DNA of 64,000 bases from Aquaspirillum sp. LM1 (GTDB lineage: Bacteria; Pseudomonadota; Gammaproteobacteria; Burkholderiales; Aquaspirillaceae): the NCBI RefSeq assembly GCF_002002905.1, contig NZ_CP019509.1:1798001-1862000 (forward strand), written 5' to 3'. The translations under genes and the position numbers were made by a program. Positions 19,264 to 28,288 of this stretch are shown here, in pieces. The notes under the pieces were generated by a model that was not told the origin of the DNA, did no database searches, and saw nothing but the letters and a program-made list of their open reading frames with translations. Numbering within the stretch: the stretch's first letter is position 1; each line of letters starts with the position of its first letter.

Positions 19264-19352
19264 GATGTTGCTTGTCATGGGAGATGATATGGTGTTTAAT
19301 CCGGAATACATACAATCTGTTCTACTCGTCAGTAAGCTGGCCTGGGGCTCAA

Positions 19353-19383
19353 GGATACGCTGAAAAAAATCGCCATTCCCGCG
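19353..19383. mobile_element. Truncated MITE left end
   Basis: GGATACGCTGAAAAAAATCG followed by CCATTCCCGCG matches the first 31 bp of the MITE at 9694-9802, with one substitution and one extra A. Similarity stops inside the central palindrome and the right end is missing. It lies just upstream of the RTX gene at 19450 and could supply part of its leader. Confidence 0.7.
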
Positions 19384-19449
19384 TCGGGTCGCGATACCTA
19401 TTGACTGTTGCACTTACTTTTTGAACTCACCACCTATGAAAGCATTCTG

Positions 19450-20748
19450 ATGTCCATCATTGAGCGCGCTGATAGCAAATATTATACCATGGCCCCTGAC
19501 GCCGATATTTTGTATCTTTACGGGGTGAGTTCGCCAGATGCTAATGGGCGACTTGTGAACTTTTCCTCAGGCATTGGCAACGACAAAAACAATGCCATAT
19601 ACGGCACGGATGGTGCCAAAAGCAATACTCCAGGCGACGGAGGCAACTGGATTGACGCTGGGGCTGGTAACGATACGGTATTTGGTTATGAAGGCAATGA
19701 CATCATCCATGGCGGTGATGGCAATGACCGCCTGTATGGTGGCGCAGGTGGCGATGTGTTGTATGGAGAAGCCGGTAACGACGTGATTTACGCGGGCAAT
19801 GTCATTTACAATGGTTATACTGACAATACTGCATGGTATTACTATGGTGATGGCCTGGGGATTTCACCTGGTCTGGCCACAACCCAGATGGGGATTGCTG
19901 GGGACAGCATTGATGGTGGTGATGGTGATGACCGCATTTACTCTGATGGTTACGATGTCATCTATGGTGGAGCAGGAAATGACCGAATTTTTCTGCAAAA
20001 TTCCGTGCATTCTTATGTCTACGGCGACGACGGGAATGATCGTTTCTTTGTAGCCGGTTACGCCTACGATGATTTGCTGGGCTATACTGATGCCGCTATT
20101 CATGGCGGTAACGGTGTTGATACCATTGTGGTGACGCGCGGCAATTTTAACTTGTCTCGCGTGGACGCGGATGTTGAACGCGTCGTGGTGCGCACCACGA
20201 CCGGCTCTTATATTGTTGGCCGTTCAGCAGACGAAACCATGATGGGTGGCACGGGTGACGACACGCTGATTGGCGGTGGTGGTAAAGACCGTCTGGTTGG
20301 CAACGATGGTAACGATACATTGCAAATCGGTAATTCTGGCCGAACCAATCTGGTAGGTGGCAATGGCATTGACACGTTTTATTTTACCCAAAACATGTCG
20401 GGGAATTGTGCCCAGGGTGCAGACGACATGATTTTGATCCAAGACTTTGAGGGTGGTGTTGATAAAATTCGTTTTGGTTATGACGATACTCAATCCCCCT
20501 ACAAAACCTCTGTCGGCACCACCCTCACACAGATTGCCAATACCGGCCAATCCTTTAATACACTGTACAATCAGGCCAAATCCGTGCATACCAGCTTGTA
20601 CGGCACATCCGTGGCTTACTTTGAATACAATGGCAATACTTACGTTGTTCAAGACAAGTCTTCTTCTGCCTCGGTTGCAGAGTTTTCCATCCGCTTGACG
20701 GGGGTGCATAACCTGACCATGTCTGATTTTCTGATTGAGCCATTCTAA
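19450..20748 (+). CDS. RTX calcium-binding secreted protein
   Basis: 432 residues. GGxGxDxL-type nonapeptide repeats run from about residue 70 to 130 (AGAGNDTVFGYEGND, GGDGNDRLYGGAGGD) and again near 165-205 and 260-300; these bind calcium and fold as a parallel beta-roll after export. The C-terminal 110 residues (QDFEGGVDKIRF ... TYVVQDKSS ... FSIRLTG ... MSDFLIEPF) are homologous to the C-terminal module of the giant protein at 1817-9400, suggesting a shared type I secretion signal. I chose ATG 19450; a TTG at 19408 would add 14 residues. Function beyond secretion is not evident. Codon use is less GC-rich than the core genes. Confidence 0.85.
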   Translation: MSIIERADSKYYTMAPDADILYLYGVSSPDANGRLVNFSSGIGNDKNNAIYGTDGAKSNTPGDGGNWIDAGAGNDTVFGYEGNDIIHGGDGNDRLYGGAGGDVLYGEAGNDVIYAGNVIYNGYTDNTAWYYYGDGLGISPGLATTQMGIAGDSIDGGDGDDRIYSDGYDVIYGGAGNDRIFLQNSVHSYVYGDDGNDRFFVAGYAYDDLLGYTDAAIHGGNGVDTIVVTRGNFNLSRVDADVERVVVRTTTGSYIVGRSADETMMGGTGDDTLIGGGGKDRLVGNDGNDTLQIGNSGRTNLVGGNGIDTFYFTQNMSGNCAQGADDMILIQDFEGGVDKIRFGYDDTQSPYKTSVGTTLTQIANTGQSFNTLYNQAKSVHTSLYGTSVAYFEYNGNTYVVQDKSSSASVAEFSIRLTGVHNLTMSDFLIEPF

Positions 20749-20969
20749 CGATCATGGAGAGTAGCGCCACCCCAGAAGATGAAAGAGACTATCGGGTGGA
20801 AGTTGGCGGGTCGAGGTCGTATTAGTACTTTGCGGCTTGACCCAGCCTCTAACGTGACCTGCCAGACTGACTCGCACCCCGGATTGCTTCCATCGAGAGC
20901 GCACGCTAAACAGGCCGTTGGCGACTTGTCGCCTTCAGGCTCATTCAGTCCTGGTGCCCGCCTCCTTCC

Positions 20970-22231
20970 CAGGGCAATCGCATGAATTCACGCCCGCCCA
21001 AGTCCGAAAAGCTGCTCACGGTATTCATCCGACGTCGCCGCAATCAGTCGGCGCACCTTGATGCCCCCCTTGCGCGGAATCGGATCCAGCCGAATCAGAT
21101 TCAGCGTGATGTGCTTGAGCACCGCCAGGTTGTGCGCGGCATGGCCCGTACGGGCACGCATCTGATCATCACCAAACACCACGTCCATGCACCAGTGCAG
21201 GCGGTTCTCAACTGACCAATGCGCCCTGATGGCATGCGCCAGGCGTTGTGCATCCGCTGCCAGACTGGTGAGGTAGTAGCGCTGCTCGCGGGTGGTTTTG
21301 CCTTTGACCAGACGCTCTGAATCCATCACCACAAAAGCATATAAATCAGGCCATTGCGTTGGTTTGTACAGACAATCCAGTTGGTCGAAGACGTAGCAGC
21401 GACGATGTTCAATACGTCCGTGATCCTTCTCTATCTGCTCATGAAAGCTGTGCGGGGTTTGTTCCGCCGGGGCAGATTGGAACTGTGTGAAGAAGTCGCG
21501 CATTGAGTCGGCGAGCGTAGGGTGGTTGTCCTTGACCGCCAGAACATAGTCAGCTTTCTTGTCGCGGATGGCCTGGGCAATGTTGGTTTGCGTGCCCATC
21601 GCGTCGATGGTCACGATGCAACCTTCCAGCGCCAGGGTATTGAGCAGCGTCGGGATGGCGGTTTTTTCATTGGATTTTTTTGCCGTTGCCGTTTGTCCCA
21701 TCACCAGCCCGGCCCCGGCGGCAAAGGCGCTGACCAGATGCAGTGCGGTGGCGTCCACCTTGCCGGAGCGTCGGCTGGTTTTGCCGTCGATTGCCACCAC
21801 ATCCTGAGCAGCCAGAGCGGGCAGTATGCTGCGAACCCAGCGTTGAAAGGCAGACTCGAATTCTGTTGGATCAATCAGCCCGAACAGCCGCCCAAACGTG
21901 TCATGAGAGGGAATGCCGTGTTCCAGCTTGAGATAGCGACGAAACCATGTCAGTTTCTCGTTGGCCCAGGCTTCGATCTCGACGAAGGTGTCGGCACCGG
22001 CCAGTACGCCGTTGACGGCGACCACGAGCACTTCGACCAGATCGTGCCGTGTCTTGCGGGTTTGGCGAGGGTCGGTGATGGAGACAAACACATCCGCTAG
22101 CTGCAACTTGCCTTCTGTCTCCATGAGTCGCTCCCAAAAAGCGGGACGCTACACAAATCAGGGGCAGGTGAACAGTCTGGGGCGTCATGGCTTGTAGGCG
22201 TTAGGGCAATGGCATTCATGCGATTGCCCTG
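20970..22231 (-). mobile_element. Intact ISAs1-family insertion sequence (1262 bp)
   Basis: Terminal inverted repeats CAGGGCAATCGCATGAAT at 20970 and its complement ending at 22231 bracket one transposase gene. The right end also contains AGGGCAAT/ATTGCCCT as a small hairpin (22203-22230). Flanking bases (CTCCTTCC left, ACCCGGTC right) do not form a target duplication, so the present copy may result from recombination or deletion between two elements. It sits between the RTX gene and the promoter region of the B12 operon. Confidence 0.85.
20988..22124 (-). CDS. ISAs1-family (DDE, H-repeat-type) transposase
   Basis: 378 residues, full length for the family. N-terminal region with ITDPRQTRKTRHDL typical of DDE_Tnp_1-associated proteins, then the RNase H-like catalytic core: VVAIDGKTSRR near 150, TIDAMGTQ near 195 and the Glu in WSVENRLHW near 318. 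No stop codons or frameshifts, so it is probably active. Only 18 bp separate its stop from the element's left end. Confidence 0.93.
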   Translation of the reverse strand: METEGKLQLADVFVSITDPRQTRKTRHDLVEVLVVAVNGVLAGADTFVEIEAWANEKLTWFRRYLKLEHGIPSHDTFGRLFGLIDPTEFESAFQRWVRSILPALAAQDVVAIDGKTSRRSGKVDATALHLVSAFAAGAGLVMGQTATAKKSNEKTAIPTLLNTLALEGCIVTIDAMGTQTNIAQAIRDKKADYVLAVKDNHPTLADSMRDFFTQFQSAPAEQTPHSFHEQIEKDHGRIEHRRCYVFDQLDCLYKPTQWPDLYAFVVMDSERLVKGKTTREQRYYLTSLAADAQRLAHAIRAHWSVENRLHWCMDVVFGDDQMRARTGHAAHNLAVLKHITLNLIRLDPIPRKGGIKVRRLIAATSDEYREQLFGLGRA

Positions 22232-22287
22232 ACCCGGTCGATGCTTCGGGATGAACTGACGCCACTCTGTGCTACACTCCCCCGCCT

Positions 22288-22537
22288 TGCTGGTGCCTGC
22301 GCGCAATTTGATGATCGCGCAGGGCCAGCCCATCCGCCTGCTGCGGCCCACTTCCGGGCCGCGCGGCGATGGGCTGAAACGGGAAACAGCGTCGCGCCTT
22401 GCGCGGCCACTGTGCTGCCCCCGCAACGGTAAGCGCTTGCCCGGCCACTTGGCCAGGGCTAGCCGGATTGACGCCACTGCACGCCTTGCGTGTGGGAAGG
22501 GAATCCGGAGACGAGCGCCAGCCCGGATACCGGCCAG
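22288..22537 (+). promoter_or_regulatory. Cobalamin (adenosylcobalamin) riboswitch
   Basis: Conserved landmarks of the B12 aptamer occur in order: GGTGCC near 22292, AAACGGGAAACAG near 22377, the core GCTGCCCCCGCAACGGTAA at 22414-22432 (the L5/B12 box region), GCCACTG near 22472, GGGAAGG near 22495 and CGCCAG...ACCGGCC at 22515-22534. When cobalamin binds, such elements repress translation or transcription of the genes that follow. It lies 160 bp before btuB and should control the whole uptake and synthesis operon to 30272. A -10-like TACACT lies at 22272-22277. Confidence 0.93.
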
Positions 22538-22699
22538 CAAGGGCGGTGAAGTTGCCGCATGCGTGAGGCACTGCGGTGGGCGGTGGCCGGAAGCGCCACT
22601 GGCGTCCTGCCGTGGCGCGTCCTGCCCTGGCCGACGGCGGGCCTTGTCCGTGAGTCCGGACATGCGGGGTCGCATGTCCCAGCAAGAGCAGGTTTTTTT

Positions 22700-24544
22700 A
22701 TGGTTTTAATGTTTCCTGGCCAGCCATCGCGTCTGGCCGCACTCTGTCTGAGCGCCTGGTGCGCCTCATCGCTTTCCCTGGCCCAATCCCTGCCTGAAAT
22801 CACGGTGACCGGTGCGCGCAGCGCACAGGCGCGCGCCGAAACGCTGGCGGATATCACCGTGATCGACCGCGACACACTCAGCCGCGCCGGGCAGGATGCC
22901 CTGCCGCAGCTGCTGGCGCGTGAGCACGGCGTGGAAATCGCCGGTAACGGCGGTATCCACAACAGCACCGGGGTGTTTATTCGTGGGGCCAACAGCAATC
23001 AGACGCTAGTGCTGATCGACGGCCAGCGCATTGGCTCGGCCACCAGCGGCGGGGCCAGCCTGGACGCCATTCCGCTGGGCAGCATCGAGCGGGTGGAAAT
23101 CTTGCGCGGGCCAGCCAGCAGCCTGTACGGGGCAGATGCCATTGGCGGGGTCATCAATGTGGTCACCCGCCAGGGCGAGGCCGGGCCGGCGCGCTTGACG
23201 GCCACCATCGGCGCGGGCAGTGACGAAACCGTGCGCACCCAGCTGGGGGTGAGTGGCGGCCAGGAGGGCTGGCAGTACGCATTCAGCGGCAACTATGGCC
23301 GCAGCCGGGGCTTCAGCGTCATCGCCAATCGCGGCAGCAGCCAGTTTAACCCCGACCGTGACGGCTACGCCGAACGCGGGGCCTCGGCTCGGGTGGGCTA
23401 TCAGTGGCAGCCGGGGCAGTCACTGCAGGCCAGCTATCTGAGCAGCCGGGTGAATAGCGAATACGACGGCAGCAAAACCGGCTACGACCGCACCCGCCAG
23501 CGTGTCTCGGCGCTCAACCTCGCCAGCCTGAACCAGCTCACCCCGTGGTGGCACAGCCGGGTGCGCGTGGGCGAAACGCTGGACGACAGCACCACCTATT
23601 CGCTGTATCCGTCGCAAATCCGCACCCAGCAGCGGCAGTACAGCTGGCAAAACGACCTGACCCTGGCCGCGCAGCAGCAGCTGAGCGTGGCGCTGGAGCG
23701 GCTGGAAGAAACCGTCAGCAGCTCGGGCTTCAGTGGCCAGGCCCCTACCGAACGCAATACCGATTCGCTGACCGCCGTGTATCGCGGCCAGTTTGCCGCC
23801 CATCACCTGCAGGCCAATCTGCGCCACGACCACAGCAGCGCCTATGGCGACAAGACGACCGGCGGGCTGACCTACGGCTACGACCTGAACCCGCACTGGC
23901 GTGCCAGCCTGAGCGCCAGCACCGGGTTTCGCGCACCCACCTTCAACGAGCTGTACTATCCCGGCTACGGCCAGACGCAGATTCGTCCGGAAACCTCGCG
24001 CAATCTGGAGGCCAGCCTGCGCTATCAGGAGGGCGGCAGCCAGGCCGGGCTGACCGTTTACCGCAACCGCGTGCATGATCTGATCGTGTCGCAAAACCCG
24101 TGCAGCACGCCCGGCTACCGGTATTCCTGCGCCAACAACGTCAGCCGCGCCGTGCTGGAAGGCGTCAGCCTGGGCCTGGGCCAGCAGTGGGCCGACACCC
24201 GCGTGCGCGCCGACCTGGACTGGCAAAACCCGCACGACGCCAACACCGGCAAGCGCCTGGCACGTCGCGCCAGCCGGCTGGCCAAGTTCAGCGTCAGCCA
24301 GCAATGGGCCGGCTGGGATCTGGGCGCGGAATGGCAGCTGAGCAACCGCCGCTACGACAATGTCACCAACACCAACCCGCTGGGCGGCTACGGCCTGGTC
24401 AACCTCACCGCCAGCCATGCGCTTAACCGCGACTGGCAGCTGCAGGCGCGCTGGAACAATATTGGCAATAAACAGTACGAACAGGCCAAAGACTACGCCA
24501 CCGCCGGCAGCAGCGTGTTTGTCAGCCTGGTGTACCAGCCGTGA
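22700..24544 (+). CDS. btuB: TonB-dependent vitamin B12 outer-membrane receptor BtuB
   Basis: 614 residues from the ATG at 22700: signal peptide to about residue 28, TonB box PEITVTGARS, plug domain (about 45-150, with GVFIRGANSNQTLVLIDGQR and LYGADAIGGVINVVT), then a 22-strand beta-barrel ending in an aromatic-poor VYQP. BtuB imports cobalamins and cobinamides into the periplasm using TonB energy. Placement directly behind a cobalamin riboswitch and in front of btuC/btuD supports the substrate. The frame is open to 22559 but the extra region lies in the riboswitch expression platform. Its TGA overlaps the GTG start of the next gene. Confidence 0.92.
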   Translation: MVLMFPGQPSRLAALCLSAWCASSLSLAQSLPEITVTGARSAQARAETLADITVIDRDTLSRAGQDALPQLLAREHGVEIAGNGGIHNSTGVFIRGANSNQTLVLIDGQRIGSATSGGASLDAIPLGSIERVEILRGPASSLYGADAIGGVINVVTRQGEAGPARLTATIGAGSDETVRTQLGVSGGQEGWQYAFSGNYGRSRGFSVIANRGSSQFNPDRDGYAERGASARVGYQWQPGQSLQASYLSSRVNSEYDGSKTGYDRTRQRVSALNLASLNQLTPWWHSRVRVGETLDDSTTYSLYPSQIRTQQRQYSWQNDLTLAAQQQLSVALERLEETVSSSGFSGQAPTERNTDSLTAVYRGQFAAHHLQANLRHDHSSAYGDKTTGGLTYGYDLNPHWRASLSASTGFRAPTFNELYYPGYGQTQIRPETSRNLEASLRYQEGGSQAGLTVYRNRVHDLIVSQNPCSTPGYRYSCANNVSRAVLEGVSLGLGQQWADTRVRADLDWQNPHDANTGKRLARRASRLAKFSVSQQWAGWDLGAEWQLSNRRYDNVTNTNPLGGYGLVNLTASHALNRDWQLQARWNNIGNKQYEQAKDYATAGSSVFVSLVYQP

Positions 24545-25578
24545 CACTGAGCCGACCCCGCCTGCCCGCTGCCGGCAGCCCGGCGCATGCGCTGTGGCTG
24601 CTGGGCGGCTTGCTGCTGGCCTCGCTGGCGGCACTGCTGCTGGCCTGCCGGCTGGGGTCGGTGCCGCTTTCCAGCGCCGAGCTGTGGGAGGCGCTGGGGG
24701 GCTGGCTGCACGGCCAGCCTGACTCACTGGCCGGCACCCTGCTGGGTTTGCGCCTGGAGCGGGCGCTGGCCGCCTGGCTGACCGGCGCGGCGCTGGCGCT
24801 GGCCGGCGTGCTGATGCAGGCGCTGCTGCGCAACCCGCTGGCCGACCCGTATATTCTGGGCGTTTCCAGCGGCGCAGCCGTGGGCGCGCTGCTGACCCTG
24901 CTGCTGGGTGGCGCGCTGTGGATGGTAGACCTGGCCGCGCTGGCCGGGGCGGCGCTGGTGTCGGCGGTATTGCTGGGCCTGGCCCGGCAGGATTTGCGCG
25001 GGGGGCCACTCGGGGCCACCCTGCTGTTGTTGACCGGCGTGATGGTCTCCGCCGGCTGTAATGCCTTGATCAGCCTGATGCTGGCGATTGCCCCGGACAG
25101 CCGCTTGCGGCCCATGGTGTTCTGGCTGATTGGCGATTTATCAGGCAGTAGCTGGCGCGGCGCTGGCGTGGCGGTGCTGGCACTGGCCTTGCTGCTGTGC
25201 GCGCGCCAGGCACGCGCCTGCAATGTGCTGGCCTTGTACGGTGACGCCGCCAGCACGCTGGGCGTGCCGGTGGCGCGGCTGCGCACGCTGCTGTTTACCG
25301 CAGCGGCAGCGCTGACCGCCAGCGCCGTGGCTACCGCCGGCAGTATTGGCTTTGTCGGGCTGATTGTGCCGCACGCCTGCCGCTTTGCCCTGGGGCCGGA
25401 CCACCGCGTACTGATGCCCGCCGCCGCCCTGAGCGGCGGCCTGCTGCTGGTGCTGGCCGACACCGCCGCCCGCACCTTGCTGGCTCCGATGCAACTGCCG
25501 GTGGGGGTGATTACCGCGCTGATTGGCGTGCCGGCATTTTTGCTGCAGCTGCGCCATGTGCGCCGGGGGCAGTCATGA
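24541..25578 (+). CDS. btuC: Cobalamin ABC transporter permease BtuC (FecCD family)
   Basis: 345 residues, about ten membrane helices, with FecCD motifs RLERALAAWLTGAALALAG near residue 60, LRNPLADPYILGVSSGAAVG near 95 and SIGFVGLIVPHACR near 270. It starts at GTG 24541, overlapping the btuB stop (GTGA), and its own end overlaps btuD. It forms the inner-membrane channel for cobalamin delivered by a BtuF-type binding protein; no btuF gene is present in this operon. Confidence 0.92.
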   Translation: MTLSRPRLPAAGSPAHALWLLGGLLLASLAALLLACRLGSVPLSSAELWEALGGWLHGQPDSLAGTLLGLRLERALAAWLTGAALALAGVLMQALLRNPLADPYILGVSSGAAVGALLTLLLGGALWMVDLAALAGAALVSAVLLGLARQDLRGGPLGATLLLLTGVMVSAGCNALISLMLAIAPDSRLRPMVFWLIGDLSGSSWRGAGVAVLALALLLCARQARACNVLALYGDAASTLGVPVARLRTLLFTAAAALTASAVATAGSIGFVGLIVPHACRFALGPDHRVLMPAAALSGGLLLVLADTAARTLLAPMQLPVGVITALIGVPAFLLQLRHVRRGQS

Positions 25579-26348
25579 CGCCGCGCCACGCCACCGGCCT
25601 GGCCTGCCAGGGCCTGCACCTGGAACTGGGCGGGCGCTGCCTGCTGGCCGCGCTGGACTGGCAGGCCCACCCCGGCGAATGCTGGGTGGTGATTGGCCGC
25701 AATGGCGCGGGTAAAAGCACACTGCTGCGCACCCTGGCCGGCTTGCACACCGCCAACGCCGGCCAGGTGCAGCTGGGCGGTGCGCCACTGGCCACGCTGG
25801 CGCTGGCCGAACGCGCCCGCCGTCAGGCCTATCTGCCGCAAAGCCAGCGCGATGCTTTTTCCTGCAGCGTGCGCAGCGCCATCCTGATGGCCCGCCATCC
25901 GCACCGGCAGGGCTACTGGGACAGCGCCGACGACCACGCCCACGCCAGCGCCGCACTGGCGGCGCTGGATATCGCCCACCTGGCCGAGCGCGACATCCGC
26001 ACCCTGTCTGGCGGCGAGCGCCAGCGGGTGGCAATGGCCGCGCTGCTGGCGCAAGACACCCCGGTGCTGCTGCTGGACGAACCTGCCGCCGCGCTGGACA
26101 TTGCCCACCAGGCGCAGCTGATGGCGCTGCTGGCGCAACGCTGCCGCGACCATGGCCACACCGTGGTGCTGGTCAGCCACGAGCTCAACCTGACGCTGAA
26201 CCACGCCAGCCACGCCCTGTTGCTGCTGGAACATGGCCAGTGGCAGGCCAGCCCGGTGGCCGAGCTGGCCGCCGATGCGCTTAGCGCCTGCCTGGGCCAT
26301 CCCCTGAGCGCGGTCAGCCACGCTGGCCGCCGCTATTTTTTACCCTGA
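25575..26348 (+). CDS. btuD: Cobalamin ABC transporter ATPase BtuD
   Basis: 257 residues. Walker A GRNGAGKST near residue 43, Q-loop YLPQSQ near 90, ABC signature LSGGERQR near 139, Walker B VLLLDEPAAALD and H-loop VLVSHELN near 205. It powers BtuC. ATG overlaps the btuC stop as ATGA. A 27-bp gap before the next gene includes GGAG. Confidence 0.92.
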   Translation: MTPRHATGLACQGLHLELGGRCLLAALDWQAHPGECWVVIGRNGAGKSTLLRTLAGLHTANAGQVQLGGAPLATLALAERARRQAYLPQSQRDAFSCSVRSAILMARHPHRQGYWDSADDHAHASAALAALDIAHLAERDIRTLSGGERQRVAMAALLAQDTPVLLLDEPAAALDIAHQAQLMALLAQRCRDHGHTVVLVSHELNLTLNHASHALLLLEHGQWQASPVAELAADALSACLGHPLSAVSHAGRRYFLP

Positions 26349-26375
26349 TTTGCCCACCTTGCCGGAGAGCTGCCA

Positions 26376-27005
26376 ATGCCCGCCCCCCTGACCCCTGCTG
26401 AAGAAGCCGCCCGCAATGCCCGCCACCATGACCGCATGGCGCGCAAAAAAGCCCTGATGGACGCCCGGATTGCCCAGGCGCAAGGCCAGGCCGGGCTGCT
26501 GCTGGTGAACTGCGGCAACGGCAAGGGCAAAAGTTCCAGCGCGTTTGGCATGGTGGCGCGCGCGCTGGGGCATGGCATGAAAGTGGGCATTGTCCAGTTT
26601 ATCAAGGGGGCCTTGCCCACCGGCGAAGAACAGTTTTTTCGGCGCTTTCCCGATGAAGTGCAGTTTTACGTGATGGGCGAAGGCTACACCTGGAACACCC
26701 AGGACCGCGCCCGTGATATCGCCTGCGCCGAACAGGCCTGGGCGCAGGCGCAGCTGCTGCTGGCCGACCCGGCCATTGGCCTGGTGGTGCTGGACGAACT
26801 GAACATTGCCCTGAAATACCGCTATCTTGACCTTGAGCAGGTGCTGGACGACCTCAGCCAGCGCCCGGCCATGCAGCATGTGATTGTCACCGGGCGCGGC
26901 GCGCCGGAAGCGCTGATTCTGGAAGCCGACACGGTCACCGACATGCATCTGGTCAAACACGCATTTGCCAGCGGCATTGGCGCGCAGGCGGGCATCGAAT
27001 GGTAA
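26376..27005 (+). CDS. cobO: Cob(I)yrinic acid a,c-diamide adenosyltransferase (CobO/BtuR type)
   Basis: 209 residues. CobO transfers the adenosyl group of ATP to the cobalt of corrinoids. The P-loop is GNGKGKSS near residue 46, followed by the family segments VGIVQFIKG, LLADPAIGLVVLDELNIALKY and VIVTGRGAPEAL. Length matches CobA/BtuR (about 200). GGAG lies about 10 nt before the ATG. Lets the cell adenosylate both salvaged and newly made corrinoids; overlaps cobB by 7 bp. Confidence 0.93.
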   Translation: MPAPLTPAEEAARNARHHDRMARKKALMDARIAQAQGQAGLLLVNCGNGKGKSSSAFGMVARALGHGMKVGIVQFIKGALPTGEEQFFRRFPDEVQFYVMGEGYTWNTQDRARDIACAEQAWAQAQLLLADPAIGLVVLDELNIALKYRYLDLEQVLDDLSQRPAMQHVIVTGRGAPEALILEADTVTDMHLVKHAFASGIGAQAGIEW

Positions 27006-28288
27006 ACCCGGTACGCGTACTGCTGGTGGCTGCCTGCGCCTCCGGCCAGGGCAAAACCACCGTGACCGCCGCGCTGGCCCGCCGGCTGACGCGCAGCGGC
27101 CAACGGGTGCGGGTGTTCAAGACCGGGCCGGATTTTCTGGATCCGCTGACCCTGGCGCGCGCCAGCGGCGCGGCAGTGGACACGCTCGACCTGTGGATGG
27201 TGGGTGAAGACGAATGCCGCCGCCGGCTGGCGAAAGCCGCTGAACAGGCCGAGGTAATCCTGATTGAAGCGGTGATGGGTCTGTACGACGGCGCGCCGTC
27301 ATCTGCCGACCTGGCCCGGCGCTTTGGCCTGCCCGTGCTGGCGGTACTCGACGCCAGAGCCATGGCGCAAACCGCCGGTGCGGTGGCGCTGGGCCTGCGC
27401 GACTACGGCCCGGTGCAGTTGGCCGGGGTGCTGGCCAACCGGGTGGGCAGCGCCAGCCACGCCGCCATGGTGGCCGAATCCTTGCGCGACATTCCCTTGC
27501 TCGGGCATTTGCCAGCGCAGGCGGCATCGCTGCCCGAGCGCCACCTGGGCCTGGTCAGCCCGGACGAACTGGCCGACTTTGACGCCCGGCTGGATGCGCT
27601 GGCCGACAGCCTGGTGCTGGACGACGCCGCGCTGGCGGCGCTGCCGCTGGTGCAGTTTGCCCCTCCCGCCCCGCAACCCCAGCCACGCTGGCTGGCCGGC
27701 TGCCGGGTGGCGGTGGCCCGCGATGCAGCGTTTGCGTTTATTTACCCGGCCAATCTGGACTGCCTGCGCGCGCTGGGCGCAGAGGTGCTGGAATTCTCCC
27801 CGCTGGCCAACCAGCCGCTGCCGGCGCAAGCCAACGCGCTCTACCTGCCCGGCGGCTACCCGGAACTGCACGCTGCCACCCTCAGCCAGGCGCAGTGCTG
27901 GCAAGCCAGCGTGCGTGCCGCCCACGCCGCCGGCCTGCCAATCTGGGCCGAGTGCGGCGGCATGATGGCGCTGGCCGACGCAATTGAAACCGCTGATGGC
28001 CAGCAATGGAGCATGGCCGGGCTGCTGCCAGGCATTGCCCGCATGCAAACGCGGCTGGCCGGCTTGGGCAGCCAGGCCTGGGGCACACTGCGCGGGCATA
28101 CATTTCATTACTCGCAGCTGGCGCTGGCCCCGCAAGCCTGCGCCCACACCGTGGCCTTGCGCAGCGGCCAGCCTGGTGAGGCGGTGTATCGGGTGGGCAG
28201 CCTGCAGGCCAGTTATTTTCATGCTTATTTTCCATCCTGCCCGCGCAGCGCCGCCGCGCTGTTTTGCCAGGAGCCGCCAGCATGCTGA
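26999..28288 (+). CDS. cobB: Cobyrinic acid a,c-diamide synthase (CobB/CbiA)
   Basis: 429 residues. ATP-dependent amidase that amidates the a and c side chains of (hydrogeno)byrinic or cobyrinic acid with glutamine. N-terminal dethiobiotin-synthetase-like domain with P-loop ASGQGKTT near residue 14; C-terminal class I glutamine amidotransferase-like domain with nucleophile Cys in WAECGGMM near 320 and the final His segment SYFHAYF. Overlaps cobO at its start and cbiB at its end. Its presence shows that corrin-ring substrates are handled, but no ring-building genes lie in the window. Confidence 0.92.
   Translation: MVNPVRVLLVAACASGQGKTTVTAALARRLTRSGQRVRVFKTGPDFLDPLTLARASGAAVDTLDLWMVGEDECRRRLAKAAEQAEVILIEAVMGLYDGAPSSADLARRFGLPVLAVLDARAMAQTAGAVALGLRDYGPVQLAGVLANRVGSASHAAMVAESLRDIPLLGHLPAQAASLPERHLGLVSPDELADFDARLDALADSLVLDDAALAALPLVQFAPPAPQPQPRWLAGCRVAVARDAAFAFIYPANLDCLRALGAEVLEFSPLANQPLPAQANALYLPGGYPELHAATLSQAQCWQASVRAAHAAGLPIWAECGGMMALADAIETADGQQWSMAGLLPGIARMQTRLAGLGSQAWGTLRGHTFHYSQLALAPQACAHTVALRSGQPGEAVYRVGSLQASYFHAYFPSCPRSAAALFCQEPPAC

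Larger units (their letters stand above)
18740..19449. other. Gene-free region with insertion-sequence debris
   Basis: No convincing gene. It contains several copies or half-copies of the ISAs1-type terminus CAGGGCAATCGCATGAA: GCATTGATGCGATTGCTTGG at 19014-19033, CAGGGCAATCACATCGATGC from 19049, a half copy near 19075, and the relic at 19198-19263. A truncated MITE end starts at 19353. The region separates the exporter operon from the RTX gene that follows. Confidence 0.6.
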
